Source of the DNA: Hermetia illucens
Lineage: Eukaryota > Arthropoda > Insecta > Diptera > Stratiomyidae
Direction of reading: 5' to 3'
Length of the DNA stretch: 64,000 nucleotides
NCBI RefSeq assembly: GCF_905115235.1
Contig: NC_051852.1
Coordinates: 32,871,199-32,935,198 of the forward strand
Program-made: the position numbers and the translations under genes
Shown: piece after piece, positions 22,387 through 32,769 of the stretch
Layout: every line of letters starts with the position of its first letter
Position numbering within the stretch: position 1 is the stretch's first letter
The notes under the pieces: generated by a model
Databases searched by the model: none
What the model saw: only the letters and a program-made list of their open reading frames with translations
What the model was told of the DNA's origin: nothing

Positions 22387-23885
22387 GGCGTTCGCACCCT
22401 AGCCCTCTCCAATTCCGCCCTGAAGATCGGACACCGTCCCGAGCCCCCAGTGTGTGCGACGCTTTCGCCAGACGCACCACGATCCCTGCAGAGAACACAA
22501 CTCTCGCTTTCCTTGCAAGTCTTCGCTTGATGACCCGCTTGGCCGCATCTCCGGCATGCTGTCCTCCTGTCCGGACCCTTGCAAGCTGCTGACGTGTGTC
22601 CATAGTCCAGACACCTGTAGCACTTGGTGGGGACTATCCGCATTCGTACCCTGCATACTACCCATCCGATTTTGATTCTCCCGCTGTTAAGGAGTTTCCT
22701 CGCATATTGCTCGGGGACATCCACCACGGCAAGTTTTTGGCCTCGAGCATTTACAGAGGTAATAGCTACCCGGGCATTGTTTACCTCTGGACATTCACGC
22801 TTTAGCGCCTCCTCTACTTCGACCTTTTCTGTGAGGCAGTCAAGATCCCGTATTTCCAGAGAGCACATGGGTTCTAGGCTGGAAACAAGGGCCTTCTCCC
22901 CCAATAGCCCCTTGACCGCTTCGCAGAACGTGCTCTTGTTGGTCGTCTTTGGGCCCAGTTCGACGAGAACTCCACCACTCCTCGTTTTCCGTATCGAAGA
23001 CACCTCTGCTCCGTTCTCCTCGGGTTTCATCCTGTAGCGGATTTCACTAAGGACTTCCGCAAATGTCTTGCCTTCCGTCGGCTTAATGAGCATAGCCGAC
23101 GGTCTAGTCCTTCTACGTTTCCTCGTTTTTTTCCGCTACTGGCTTTGGGTTGGCAGCCTCCTTGTTTTTGGACAGACGTGTCTCTGGCGCCGGAGTCCGT
23201 TGTTTCTTTTTATCCTTTTTCGCCTTTTTTTTTGGGCCTTGGAGACTACTTCGATAAAGTCTCCTTCAGGCACGTCGTCCTCTTCCCGCTTTTTCCCCTG
23301 TTCACTTTGCAGAGGGCTATCTGCGGTCCGTTTGACGCAAGCAGCATTCTCAGCGGGGAGTGCGACTGTTTCTGCTCTACAATCGCCTTCCGCTGCTCTC
23401 CACGTGCGTCTATAAAAGGAAACGCGGTCCAGTAGTTCCTCCAGTTCCATCAGCCCGTTTTTGACGCCTTTGCTGACGTTTCTCTGAAGGAACGTTGCCG
23501 ACCGCATACGCTTCACCACTGCTGCGCACTTTCGGATGAGCCTTTCCTCTTCGGCTCTAGCGAGGACGGTCGAATGCATTTCCACTCGATTTGTGCCCAA
23601 ATCCATCTGCTCAGGACTAGCGTTTCTCACTGAGCTTACTTCCAGGACAGGGGCACTGCAAGGTAGTGGAGTTGCCATCCCCGCACGGTCAGTCACACCA
23701 CTTGATGAGGCTTCCTCTTTATTTGGGCGCCCCGGTGTCTCATCGGGTATATCAGCCCTCGTTGCCTCTTTCACTGGTCGCTGCGGTGAACGACGCATCT
23801 TTGTGCTCCGCCCAAACGCACCCAGCTCTTCCTCCTTGTCTGTTGTTTCGTCGTTTTTTTTTATAATTTTCAGAATATTCTCCAT
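22383..23885 (-). pseudogene. R1-like ORF1 (nucleic-acid-binding, CCHC zinc knuckles)
   Basis: Starting at ATG 23885, the frame reads 249 codons to TAG at 23138-23136. It continues in the same frame through a basic run to the 236-codon segment from 23093, ending at TGA 22385-22383. The N-terminal half is charged and ends in KKRRKRIKRN. The C-terminal part has three zinc knuckles in a row: CYRCLDYGHTSAAC, CRRCGQAGHQAKTC and CVLCRDRG with a following His/Cys. This is the usual R1-clade ORF1 layout, a protein that coats element RNA. The single in-frame stop would truncate it before the knuckles unless read through. Confidence 0.85.
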
Positions 23886-24378
23886 GAAAAAGTTACCAGC
23901 GCATCGTGTGCAAGGGAGCGGGCCGCAATAGTCAAGAACGGGTATACCCTCGGGGACACAGCCCCTACCTCAGTTCCCTGAGGCCTGACCTACGCTTAGC
24001 TGATCCCGGAATTCACGGACGGATCAGCGCTCGCTCGGGGCAACGCGGTCTACTAACACCGGTTCAATGCACACTTCCCGACCAGGGTCCCGAAGGGGCT
24101 GGCTCCTGATACACGTCGCAACTACCACCTTGGCAGAGCTACGCTCACATCACCCCGTCGACGCCGACAGAGAGTTGTCGACGGCTCCGGAGACTCCCAG
24201 TGTGTCCCGACGTGTACCGGTCATTCGCGGTTCGCTCTTCACCGAGAAGCTTTCTCGAGGCTACTACCTACGCAGGTATGCTGCTAGCTAGGGGGCAACA
24301 CTACTTACTCGGGCACCTCGGGGACGTCACACCCCGTATCGTAAGCGACCCGTTTAAAAATCGCTAACGACCCCTAAG

Positions 24379-26060
24379 GATCAAGAACGGCATAATGGAG
24401 ATGGAAGAACTACTGAACATTATTGCATACCAGCGAAACTCCAGGAAGACTGCGGGTGAGAAACTGATGAAAGAGCATATCGCTAGTGCAACTTCTAGTT
24501 GAAAGCAGGGTTGAAAAAAGGAAAAAATGAACAACAACAACTTAAATTGAATAACGACAGCAGTGGCTCATGGAGCAAAGTCGAAGGCGGCTACGACGGC
24601 AACATCGAAGCCAAAGAAAAAGAGGAGGGAAGGCTACGGTCAGAGGTTAATCTCATTAAGCCGAATGAAGAGAGATCTTTCCCGGATTTTTCGAGAAGCC
24701 CGTAATAACGTCAAACCAGGAGATACTGCAGTAGATGTTCAATCTATCCGGCGTACTAGAAATAGCGATACACTTGTCGAGCGAAGTGTACGTTCTGCAC
24801 GAAAGCAGTGCTTCAAGCTTAGAACCGATATGCACCGTTGACGGATATTGATTGCCTCACTCACAGCAGAAGTGGAGTAAATGACAAAAAAGGATTCCCT
24901 AAGTGTTTGCAACCTTAAAGTGGAAGTTAGGTCTGTCATCTCCAGAGGGCAAAAATTGGCTATTATCACTGTGCTTGAGAAGACAGCTAGCCAAATTCTC
25001 CTTTGCGGCAAAATAAAGATCGGGTGGATTATTTGCAAAATATCGCGAGGGACAATTCCAACCCACTGTTTTAAGTGCTGGATATACGCACATATAACAG
25101 GGGTTGCAAGGGGCAGGACAGAAGTACTATGTGTTACAAATGTCACGAACTAGGGCACAAAGTGACGATTTGTGAGTTCTGAAAAGTGCTGTATCCTTTA
25201 CAGGGAAAGTGGTCTGCAGAAAAAAAAAATGTATCTCATGCTCCCGATTAAAATCGTTGCCAGGTCTTCAAAGAAGAATTACAGAAAGCAAATGGTCAAG
25301 CACATCCTCCAGCAAACATGCATAGGAGTGCAACTGGTCACGATCTGATGGGGCATCTCACCCCAGAGAACGAGATTAGAAACACGGAAGGGAAAATTCT
25401 AGTCGGAGGAGACTTTAACGCCAAACTCCTTGAATGAGGAATACCTAAATCAGATTCTCGGGGTATGTCGATTTTGGAGATGGCCGCCAGGACAGGACTT
25501 ATTGTCCTAAATAGCTATAGCATTCCGACATTCCAATGCTCAGACTGCGAGGGCACTATCCCTGACCTAACTTTTGCAACGGGGTCCTTAGTGACAGCGG
25601 CCCAAAGGAGGAAGGTACTGGAAGATTTCACGACCAGTGATCATCGGTACATTTCCTTCAAAGCGACTGTTCCCAACGTTCTATCGTCCGGCAAACAACT
25701 ACAACTATTAACGTTGGTCTTACCAACGCATCTGTGGTGAGCAATGCTTTACTGTCCTCCGTACCAGCGCCCACATCCAAAGGTCCTGATTAGGACGGTG
25801 TGCTAGGAGGTGATTAAATCAGAAAAAGGGGTCTCAATTAAGCCCCCCAAAAGGGGGGGGGGAGAGAAAAAGGACGTATGCACAGCCTAATTGCTGACCG
25901 CTGCCGTCGAAGTTTCCTCCAAAGATGGAAAAATATTAGAAGGATAGTTTACCATCCTCCTCAAAAAATACTGAAGCCTGGAACGAAGCCAAAATTTAAC
26001 AATCAAGGTTTTAACGATGAGCTCCGCCATTTGGAATGCATTGATGAGGCTGCCTTAAAA
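24379..26060 (+). mobile_element. R1-like LINE relic, ORF1 and part of endonuclease
   Basis: The plus strand begins inside ORF1 directly at the 5' end of the opposite-strand element (KNGIMEMEELL matches KNGLMELEELL of that element's ORF1). It continues with KPKKKRREGYGQR, a single degraded knuckle CFKCWIYAHITGVARG near 25070 and, after a deletion, the endonuclease block ILVGGDFN (about 25398), ILEMAARTGLIVLN and DHRYISF (25639-25659). Several stops are present. Head-to-head with the 19170-24378 copy. Confidence 0.75.
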
Positions 26061-26099
26061 TGATTCCACTAATTGATTGATTATAATTTGTTTATCAGG

Positions 26100-26570
26100 A
26101 CACTCGTAACCTAACAGTGGAAGAGAAAAACACCCGCTGTCAAACATGCATAGAATGCGCTGAGTGGCCGCTACTTGTCCGGCGCAAGTGCTATGTTGTC
26201 CTTCATTGAGAAGACCACATCTTCTAGTTCGCTTGCAGTGAAGAATAGGCTCTTCTCATAGACAACGTCAGGTCGAATGGGGTGGACAGGCAAAAGGACC
26301 TTCACGATTTAATTTATACCCAAGGCACTGATTAGCCCCTGCCGGTAGCACGCTTCCCGTCTACCGACTTCTTGGTCACAACATTGAGAGGATCCTTTTG
26401 CCACTTCGAAGAAAATGTACTGATTATCAATGACCGTGAAATCTTTCACTATCAGATCGGTGCACCGTTGACACTAAGGACTCCGTAGCAAAGGTTATGT
26501 TGCGCGCCCTGGCAACCAAAACGTTGGAACCTTGGAAGGCTACTTCTTTGAAGAACTGGCACCATTCGGA
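26100..26570 (-). mobile_element. R1-like LINE relic, endonuclease-RT junction
   Basis: Minus-strand text includes ARNITFATESLVSTVHRSD (endonuclease, 26500-26440), LFFTASELEDVVFSMKDN (about 26230-26180) and YACLTAGVFLFH. The order matches residues 170-455 of the R1-like ORF2, with the middle missing. It is a different subfamily from the nearly whole copy. Confidence 0.55.
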
Positions 26571-26879
26571 ACCGAGAACATACCATCCCTTCGTGTGATA
26601 AATAGTGAGAATGTATATATGTTTAATTTGTAATATTCTAATAGTCTCAATACGGCATTCTATGTCATCAGCGAAATAGGTTTTTTTTTTTTCTTCTATA
26701 GCACTTAGGCCAGCTCTGCTACTTTTCATGTAGCAGACAGCTGGAACTGAACAACTCAAAATAAGGTCACTGTCTTTTTTGAAAGCATCCTTGTACGATG
26801 GGTGTACATATGCACTATGCAATGAGGAGAAGAAGGAGGCTTCTCATATGAAGTCATGTACGAATATTAGACTTCCCTT

Positions 26880-27640
26880 AGTCATACGGTGGAGATATAT
26901 AGTCTGGGAAATAACAGCTTGACCGGGGCAACTAATCGAACATAAGTTGACTATTCATTTAAACCATTTTCGAACAAAATATACAAAAGACTGCATTATG
27001 GACCATCGACCGAAGTTATTTATCCAACCGTTCATTGTACCGTATGCACTTAGATGTGGAATATGAATGTTTGCTTCATTTGTCCGAGCTAAAAATCTCG
27101 GGAGCTACTCTAGATGCAAATTCAGACTCGTATCCGCAGTCCTAGACCCTCCACTATGCATAACAAGGTCTGTTTGCAACAAATGAACAAATTACGCCTT
27201 CTGATACTGTAGGCAGGCACACGTCGGACTACCCCTACATCAAGTGAGGGACACCTAACAAAACCAGTATGGCATTGGTCGGAAACGAGCGACATACAAG
27301 GAGCGGTTCTTACTCCGCACCATCATCGTAAAGTTGTAAATATAATATGATGACGTATGAAGAACATGCACCAAATCCGACATATAAGGGTCCAGCAACT
27401 TTTCTGCTTAACGGCGTATATTTGAATTTAGTAAAACGCGCATTAACCTCAACCAGATACGGGTACAAGGACATACGCTCCATGGTCGTTATCCATAGAT
27501 ATTTCTTCCCCTTTTTTAATGATACTTCGTTCGAATTAAACAATGGCAGACGATGTAAATAGCCTTTCATCTTCAACACGTCAGTTTTATTCGCCGAGAC
27601 CGCGACATCAACTTCCTGAAATCAATCATTAACGATGCGC
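26880..27640 (-). mobile_element. LINE relic, RT thumb region
   Basis: A minus frame at 27579-27310 reads VLKMKGYLHRLPLFNSNEVSLKKGKK-type text followed by YPYLVEVNARFTKFKY and KVAGPLY. This resembles the post-YADD 'NKTD..KG....YLG' and thumb portion of R1/Outcast-like RTs. The clade is uncertain. Confidence 0.45.
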
Positions 27641-28860
27641 ATCTACTCATCACCTCGCTTATCGGCCTCAAAGCGGACTTCCTCAACAAAATACAATGCA
27701 TTCAACCACGAAGGTAAGGTTACTCAATAGTTACACGTGCTACACATTCACCCATGCACGCTCGCTGACGTCTTAGACGAAGGCTTTCGTACCATAGAAG
27801 CTGTTGTTCCACAGATCTTCTTCCTGACAGCCGCACTTACGAAGTTTCAACAACAAAGATTCCAAAGACGTATTTGGTGAAACAACGGACTATAAAGTCT
27901 TTCATATATATAAAAACGTCGTCGGTGGGCTTGGCTGTTCAGTGGCCATACCACTTGTCCCTGTACGAAGATTACTCTTATCTATCGGAGATTTCTCTTA
28001 TACCCCCTTGGTGCTTTCAAGGCAACAACAACCGGCAGCTTTCCTAGACCTAAAGCTAAAACTCTCTTCGATCTCAGAACACCTCGTTAGAGCGAACACC
28101 ATGGGATATCGAGGGCCCAATTTTAGGAAATAGTTGACCCTGCAAAACACAAACACTATCGCGACATATCAACATAGGCTCGCCTTTCACCTTAATGTTT
28201 GCAATCTCGTGACGGTTTTTTCCTCGGCATATCCAGGGGAGACTTCCCCAAGGGTCAGCGCTATGGTGAAATTCCTCCAGACTTCTCCCTTTCACTACAT
28301 CAACAACTTTTTATAAGACGAAACACCTCCCTTGTAGCCGAGTGATTTGATCAATGTACTGATTGATAGCGCTAAGATGATGCGTATTTTGGAATCTCTC
28401 TCTGAAGAGACGGACTTCCCTATGCTAACTGCGAACAAACATTGGAGCCCATGATTCGGTCTTCCTTAGAATGTCATCATTAACAATACACATCCTTTCA
28501 TTCAACAATTCCTGTTTCATCCAAAGACGGAAGGAGATTCACATACTCATATTCCAACCAGTTACACCCTCACTTATTCTAACTAATCGGCTTAAGTGGG
28601 GGGATCAACCCTCCCATTCACATTCCTACTAACCAGCACGACCTCCATAGGAGTGTTCTCACAACATTGTATCCAGCAAACAGTCACGTCGAGTATCTGT
28701 AATGTTTCTATTGCAATATTTACATGTGGAACGTCAACGTTACTGACGCCCCTAAAGCTCTCAAGCGTATTAACATTTGAAGGAACATTCACAAACGTTT
28801 CAGAAAAAATCAGCCCTCCCCCATGCATGGCACGGTAACAAGTGATATACAACAGGCTGC
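27640..28860. other. Intergenic stretch, probably decayed repeat
   Basis: No coherent motif series was found on either strand. The 73-codon minus frame at 28295-28074 has no recognised domain. Confidence 0.3.
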
Positions 28861-28889
28861 TCCCGTTCATCGAGCTTGCGGGTGGTCTT

Positions 28890-30270
28890 TCAGAGCAGTA
28901 ATATGGGTTTCGGCGAGCCCGTTCTACGGTCGATGCAGTAGCAGAGGTCGTGAAATTGGCTCGAAATACAATGGCCATGGGCAAATGCTGTGCTCTGGTG
29001 ACGCTGGACGTCAAAAATGCTTTTAACTCAGCCAACTGGGGCTAGATTAAAGGCGCTTTGGCCAAACTGGGTGTTCCTAGCTACTTGGCTCGGCTAATCG
29101 AGAGTTACCTTTCGAACAGACTTCTCTGGTACGAGATGGACGACGGGCCGAAGGAGTACATTGTGACAGCAGGTGTGCCTCAAGGTTCTGTATTGGGACT
29201 ACTGCTGTGGAACATAATGTACAACAGATTGCTTGGCCTACACGTGCCGGAAGAGACAACACTGATTGGTTTTGCGGACGACCTGGCGGTAGTTGCAATT
29301 GCAAAGCATCCCGAGAATGTGGAGCTTTATGCAAATGAAGCCGTTCATACCATCAAATCATGGTTACGAATGGCCAAGCTAGACCTGGTGGACGAAAAGA
29401 CGGAGGCGGTCCTCATTACCAATCGTAGGAAGAATAACACGGTTAACATCCGGGTTGGTAATCGTGAGGTCGACTCAAAATCAATTGTCAAATATCTGGG
29501 GGTGATGATCGGTGCCAAGCTGAGTTTCAAGGAACACTTGGATTATGCGCGAGAGAGGGCAGCAAACGCTAGCTCATCCCTTGCAAGGATGATGCCTGAT
29601 GTGGGAGGGCCGAAATATAGTCGCAGGCTATTTATCGCGGGAGTGGTGAGGTCGATCCTGCTACACGCGGTCCCTGTTTGGGCGGGAGCGTTAAACTACG
29701 CCGTCAACCGGAGGAAGATAAGTTCGGCATACCGGTCAATTGCGATAAGGGTGTGCAGCGCATTTAGGACGGGGTCGACGGAGGCAGTGTGTGTCATCGC
29801 GGGAATGATCCCTATAGATCTTCTAGCAAGCGACACACACTGGCTCTACGAAAAACGGAGGGCAAATCCAGCCGAGGTGAATGCGGATTTCCGAAAAGTC
29901 ATCAGGAGAGAGTTATGTGGCAAGTGGCAACAACGGTGGGATAACTCCGACAAGGGCCGGTGGACCCGGTGGACCGAAAGCACGGAGAATTAAATTACCA
30001 CCTGACACTACTTGCATCGCTTCGTATCGGACGAGTCTCCCAACTGTCCTGAATGCGGTGCTACACCCGAGGACCCAGAGCATGTTATGTTCCATTGTCC
30101 CATTTCTGCAGCAGAAAAGGAGGTTGAACAGCATCATGGGGGCGGACGTCGAGCCCTCCAACCTGCTGGAAGAGATCCTGGAGTCGGAGGAAAGCTGGAT
30201 GGCGGTAAAAGAGGCAGCAGCCGTGGTGCAGACAAAACTCCTGGAGTTGGATCGAGCTGATTGATTCATT
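28890..30270 (+). mobile_element. R1-like LINE relic, second subfamily
   Basis: RT fingers start near 28903 (FRRARSTVDAVAEVVKLAR) with motif A TLDVKNAFNSANWG just before an in-frame TAG at 29042-29044. The long frame 29058-29993 follows, and after a frameshift the Cys tail CPECGATPEDPEHVMFHC at about 30042-30095. No endonuclease or ORF1 precedes it, so it is a 5'-truncated copy. Confidence 0.8.
29058..29993 (+). pseudogene. Reverse transcriptase fragment of R1-like LINE
   Basis: A 311-codon open frame covers RT motifs B to thumb: AGVPQGSVLGLLLWN (residues about 38-52), GFADDLAVV (71-79; FADD instead of YADD), KTEAVLIT and IVKYLGVMIGAKLSF, then the conserved CSAFRTGSTEAVCVIAGMIPIDLL segment. 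The upstream part of the ORF is separated by one stop and the C-terminal tail by a frameshift. The reading frame is remnant, not a host gene. Confidence 0.8.
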
Positions 30271-30309
30271 GATAATATCCTCTCCTCGTTGTTAATGTAT
30301 TGCACAGCG

Positions 30310-30720
30310 TCTTAGGTCGTCGTTCTCCTGAAGTAGATTCGTGACATCTCTTCAGCCAAGATATCTAGCGGCAACAGCTCGGTTATAACGCTGTCTTTTG
30401 ATATCATTTGAAAACTATAAATCACTCTCAGGGCATATAATGAATATGCACGCAATAGGCTTCTCCAGATTTTCTTAGTCGTTAATGCTGCAGCCCGTAC
30501 AGGAGCGGCATGGGGCAAGACTGACCAAATGATGAGATAACAACGCTCTCCTGACGTATTTGGTTCCGTCAATATTTGGCAACGTTCGTGAGAATACCAC
30601 CTGTCTATTGTCGAGCATTACACTTCTTCTTTTTCTTCAGCCTGTATTACGCTCACAAGAGGGATTGACTCGCCGTGATCAATTTCGCTATTTGCTTCTG
30701 TCGGACATAACACCTAAGTA
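30310..30720 (-). mobile_element. R1-like LINE relic, post-RT region
   Basis: The minus frame 30572-30312 contains HAAPVRAAALTTKK and SFQMISKDSVITELLPLDILAEEM, equivalent to the HAVPVWAGAL...GMIPIDLLA region of the copy at 28890-30270. It lies in opposite orientation directly behind that copy. Confidence 0.6.
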
Positions 30721-30889
30721 TTACAGCTTTTTGGTGGACATCAGCTTGTCGATCACAGCAGGTTTACCTTCAGTGGCGGTATTATTGACTGCTTCTGATT
30801 CCGACCGAACTAACCGACAAGCGTTCTTCACGTCTTTCTTGAACCCCCCAATAGACATCTGGCCCACTAAGGGGTTCTCATGAACTAGT

Positions 30890-31440
30890 CCACATCATAT
30901 ATGATAATACGAGGTTCAAAATTTTCGGTCGCTGCTCTCAGTGAACTGAGTGAATCCGCACTCCTAATGACATTTCCTTATTACGACCCTTAACCGCTAT
31001 CGACCATGTCTCGGAAACTTTATCAACCCCGAACAATACGCAAGCAGCGCATGCATTTTACCAGCGGTCATCTTCTACTTGAGTCACGGGCGAAGAGGCC
31101 ACTTAGCCACCCATAGTAGATTTCCTCGTTTCCTATATATGGTCCCGTCTACTCCGCCAACCAGGGAAGTGCACAGAAAAGATTAGTTGCAACTAGAGTC
31201 CCTTGAATTGGGTGAACACTGGACTGAACTTGACCAGCCTCGTTAAACAAGGCCGAAAAGATTATGCTCGTTGGGAGGCCAGACCTTTGATCAGTAAAAG
31301 GTCGCAGCACTCATGGAGAAAGAAACACTTATTTCTTGCTGACGATCATCATTGCTACTTAACCATTGAATTAATTGCTGTTCGCCAATAAGGTCCATAG
31401 GTCAGCCCTTCCTGATAAAATAAGTGCCAATAACCGCGAG
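30890..31440. other. Upstream flank of OBP-3, nothing recognised
   Basis: No coding or repeat pattern was identified. From about 31455 the phrase TTTATATGAAAGATTTATTTATA begins the block shared with the OBP-2 upstream region. Confidence 0.35.
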
Positions 31441-31523
31441 AATGTCTTCAGTTTTTATATGAAAGATTTATTTATAGGAAAATATGCAACTTCAATCTGT
31501 GCAACAGCTCAGTTTTCAATTGC

Positions 31524-31540
31524 CCAGAGTTATCAGAAAA
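31524..31540 (+). promoter_or_regulatory. Shared OBP upstream module (first half), OBP-3
   Basis: CCAGAGTTATCAGAAAA, preceded by TTTTCAATTG, matches the module of OBP-2/4/5/6. It lies only 74 bases before +1, and the second half (CGTAACTC...CCAGAA) is missing here. Confidence 0.55.
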
Positions 31541-31563
31541 TAGATGTTTGAAGAAGGGGAGCC

Positions 31564-31600
31564 TATAAATAATCTCCATATGCATCCGACAATCGTCAGT
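31564..31600 (+). promoter_or_regulatory. Core promoter of OBP-3
   Basis: TATAAATA at 31564-31571 and TCAGTT from 31596. The +1 A is at 31598, 34 bases from the TATA start, with a 50-base 5' UTR. Confidence 0.85.
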
Positions 31601-31647
31601 TACTAATCATACTCCATAAGCTCCAGAAAAGTGTCGAAGCCAGCAAA

Positions 31648-32123
31648 ATGAGGTTCTTAATAGTTCTCTGTGCGACGATTCCTGTGGTAAGTCAATTGTA
31701 AAGAGGGGAATGTAAAGGCCAATCCCTTTTCAGTTGCAGGCTGTTCCCGTTTCTAAGTTAACCGAGATATTTCGTGAGGGATGCTTCGAGTTCGAAAATG
31801 TCCCGCAGGAGGCCATTGACAAATTGAGAGAACGAAGATATGACTTGGTCTTGGGTTACGAAGCCCAATGCTTTGTTCGCTGTATGGGACTTATGACTGG
31901 AATCTGGAATGATTACACTGGTTTTGATATTGAGAGAACCTACAAATATTTGAATGCGGAGAAGTTGGATGTCACGATGGAGAACTTGAAAAAATGCTTG
32001 ACTGTAAGGCGTGAGCACAACCAAGATAAATGTCTCTGGGCTGCATGGGATATCAAATGTTTGTGGACAAATGCATACGTTCCGACAGAACCCACAATAA
32101 ATTGGTGGATTCCTCGGGAGTGA
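31648..32123 (+). CDS. OBP-3, diverged odorant-binding protein with C-terminal extension
   Basis: Exons are 31648-31686 (13 codons) and 31740-32123, with a 53-base phase-0 intron, giving 140 residues. The intron end has two adjacent CAG acceptors (31731-31733 and 31737-31739). The second is chosen because it keeps the GCT start of exon 2 used by the paralogues; the other choice would add two codons. The signal sequence contains prolines (ATIPVAVPV). Cysteines at 28, 57, 61, 99, 111 and 120 give the classic OBP pattern (CFVRC; CLWAAWDIKC). The tail PTEPTINWWIPRE is longer than in the other copies. The AATAAATT that overlaps the stop codon in the paralogues is here read as coding (ACA ATA AAT T), consistent with a net four-base gain that shifted the frame into the old 3' UTR. 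It is the most diverged expressed-looking copy. Confidence 0.92.
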
Positions 32124-32190
32124 GAAGTTTGTGGATAAATGCATAATAAATAAAATAAATTAAATAAATAAAAATAAATTGGTGGAATTC
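32054..32190 (+). repeat. Imperfect tandem duplication over the OBP-3 3' end
   Basis: TTTGTGGACAAATGCATA (from about 32059) recurs as TTTGTGGATAAATGCATA (from about 32128). AATAAATTGGTGGATTC (32095) recurs as AATAAATTGGTGGAATTC (from 32174). The spacer of the second unit is filled with AATAAA-type repeats, giving several possible poly-A signals. Confidence 0.75.
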
Positions 32191-32439
32191 GTACTTTCTT
32201 CTTTTACTTCACACTAAAGAGACAGGAACATAGTTTAAGTTTCCCTTATCTACTTCCTTCCTAAAACCCCCTGCTCTACCTTTGAATACTGTCATTAAAA
32301 TCCTGTAAGCGCCCCATGACGTACACATTTTCTCAAAGAGTGGAAATCTTTAAAAGAAATTGACCTGAACATGCCAGAGTATCGAAGTCTTGAGCTACTA
32401 TAAGGCATGACATCACCGGGCGGAGTTAGCTCGCTCTAA

Positions 32440-32760
32440 ATTGGTCCCTTTGCTTCCATACGCTGTCTTCATAAACTTGCCTTCCTAATCTCCTCTGGCT
32501 GTATAGTCCACTGTGGATGGACCCTGTTATCGAGTTGATCGCATTCCCACTTTCCTGATATACTAGCATTCCCAAATAGATTTGGTGATATCAGCTTTTA
32601 GCCTAAAGTTTCTTCTAGGTCCTTCAAATTCTGCATGAAACTTAAACAGTGGAAGAATACGTGCTTTGGGTTCTCCGGGGCTCCACCCCAGTTTGGACTA
32701 CCAGGTGAGGTGTTCAGTTTAAACCTGAACCTGTGAATTCTCATCATATCCAAACACCTC
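32440..32760 (-). mobile_element. R1-like LINE relic, C-terminal tail
   Basis: Minus-strand text PGEPKHVFFHCLSFMQNLKD (about 32690-32630) followed by an LISPNLFGNASISGKW segment fits the AEHVFFHC...ENIV..ML.S...W pattern behind R1-like RTs. It is short and degraded. Confidence 0.5.
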
Positions 32761-32769
32761 TTAACCCCA

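Larger units (their letters stand above)
19170..24378 (-). mobile_element. Nearly whole R1-like LINE
   Basis: The element runs on the minus strand from a 5' end at 24378, through a 5' UTR of about 490 bases, ORF1 (23885-22383) and ORF2 (22386-19372), to a 3' UTR reaching at least 19255 and perhaps 19170. ORF1 and ORF2 overlap by four bases (ATGA), typical of stop-restart translation in R1-clade elements. ORF2 has no stop and all catalytic motifs, while ORF1 carries one in-frame TAG. This is the youngest-looking repeat in the window; at least six partial copies of it lie within the 64 kb. The 3' end is uncertain because no poly-A tail or target duplication was recognised. Confidence 0.9.

Noticed and set aside
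28592-29035. 147-codon minus frame
   Set aside because: It overlaps the RT motif A coding on the plus strand of an R1-like relic and mirrors it.
31731-31739. First of two CAG acceptors for OBP-3 exon 2
   Set aside because: The second CAG keeps the GCT start of exon 2 used by all paralogues; the first would only add two codons and cannot be fully excluded.
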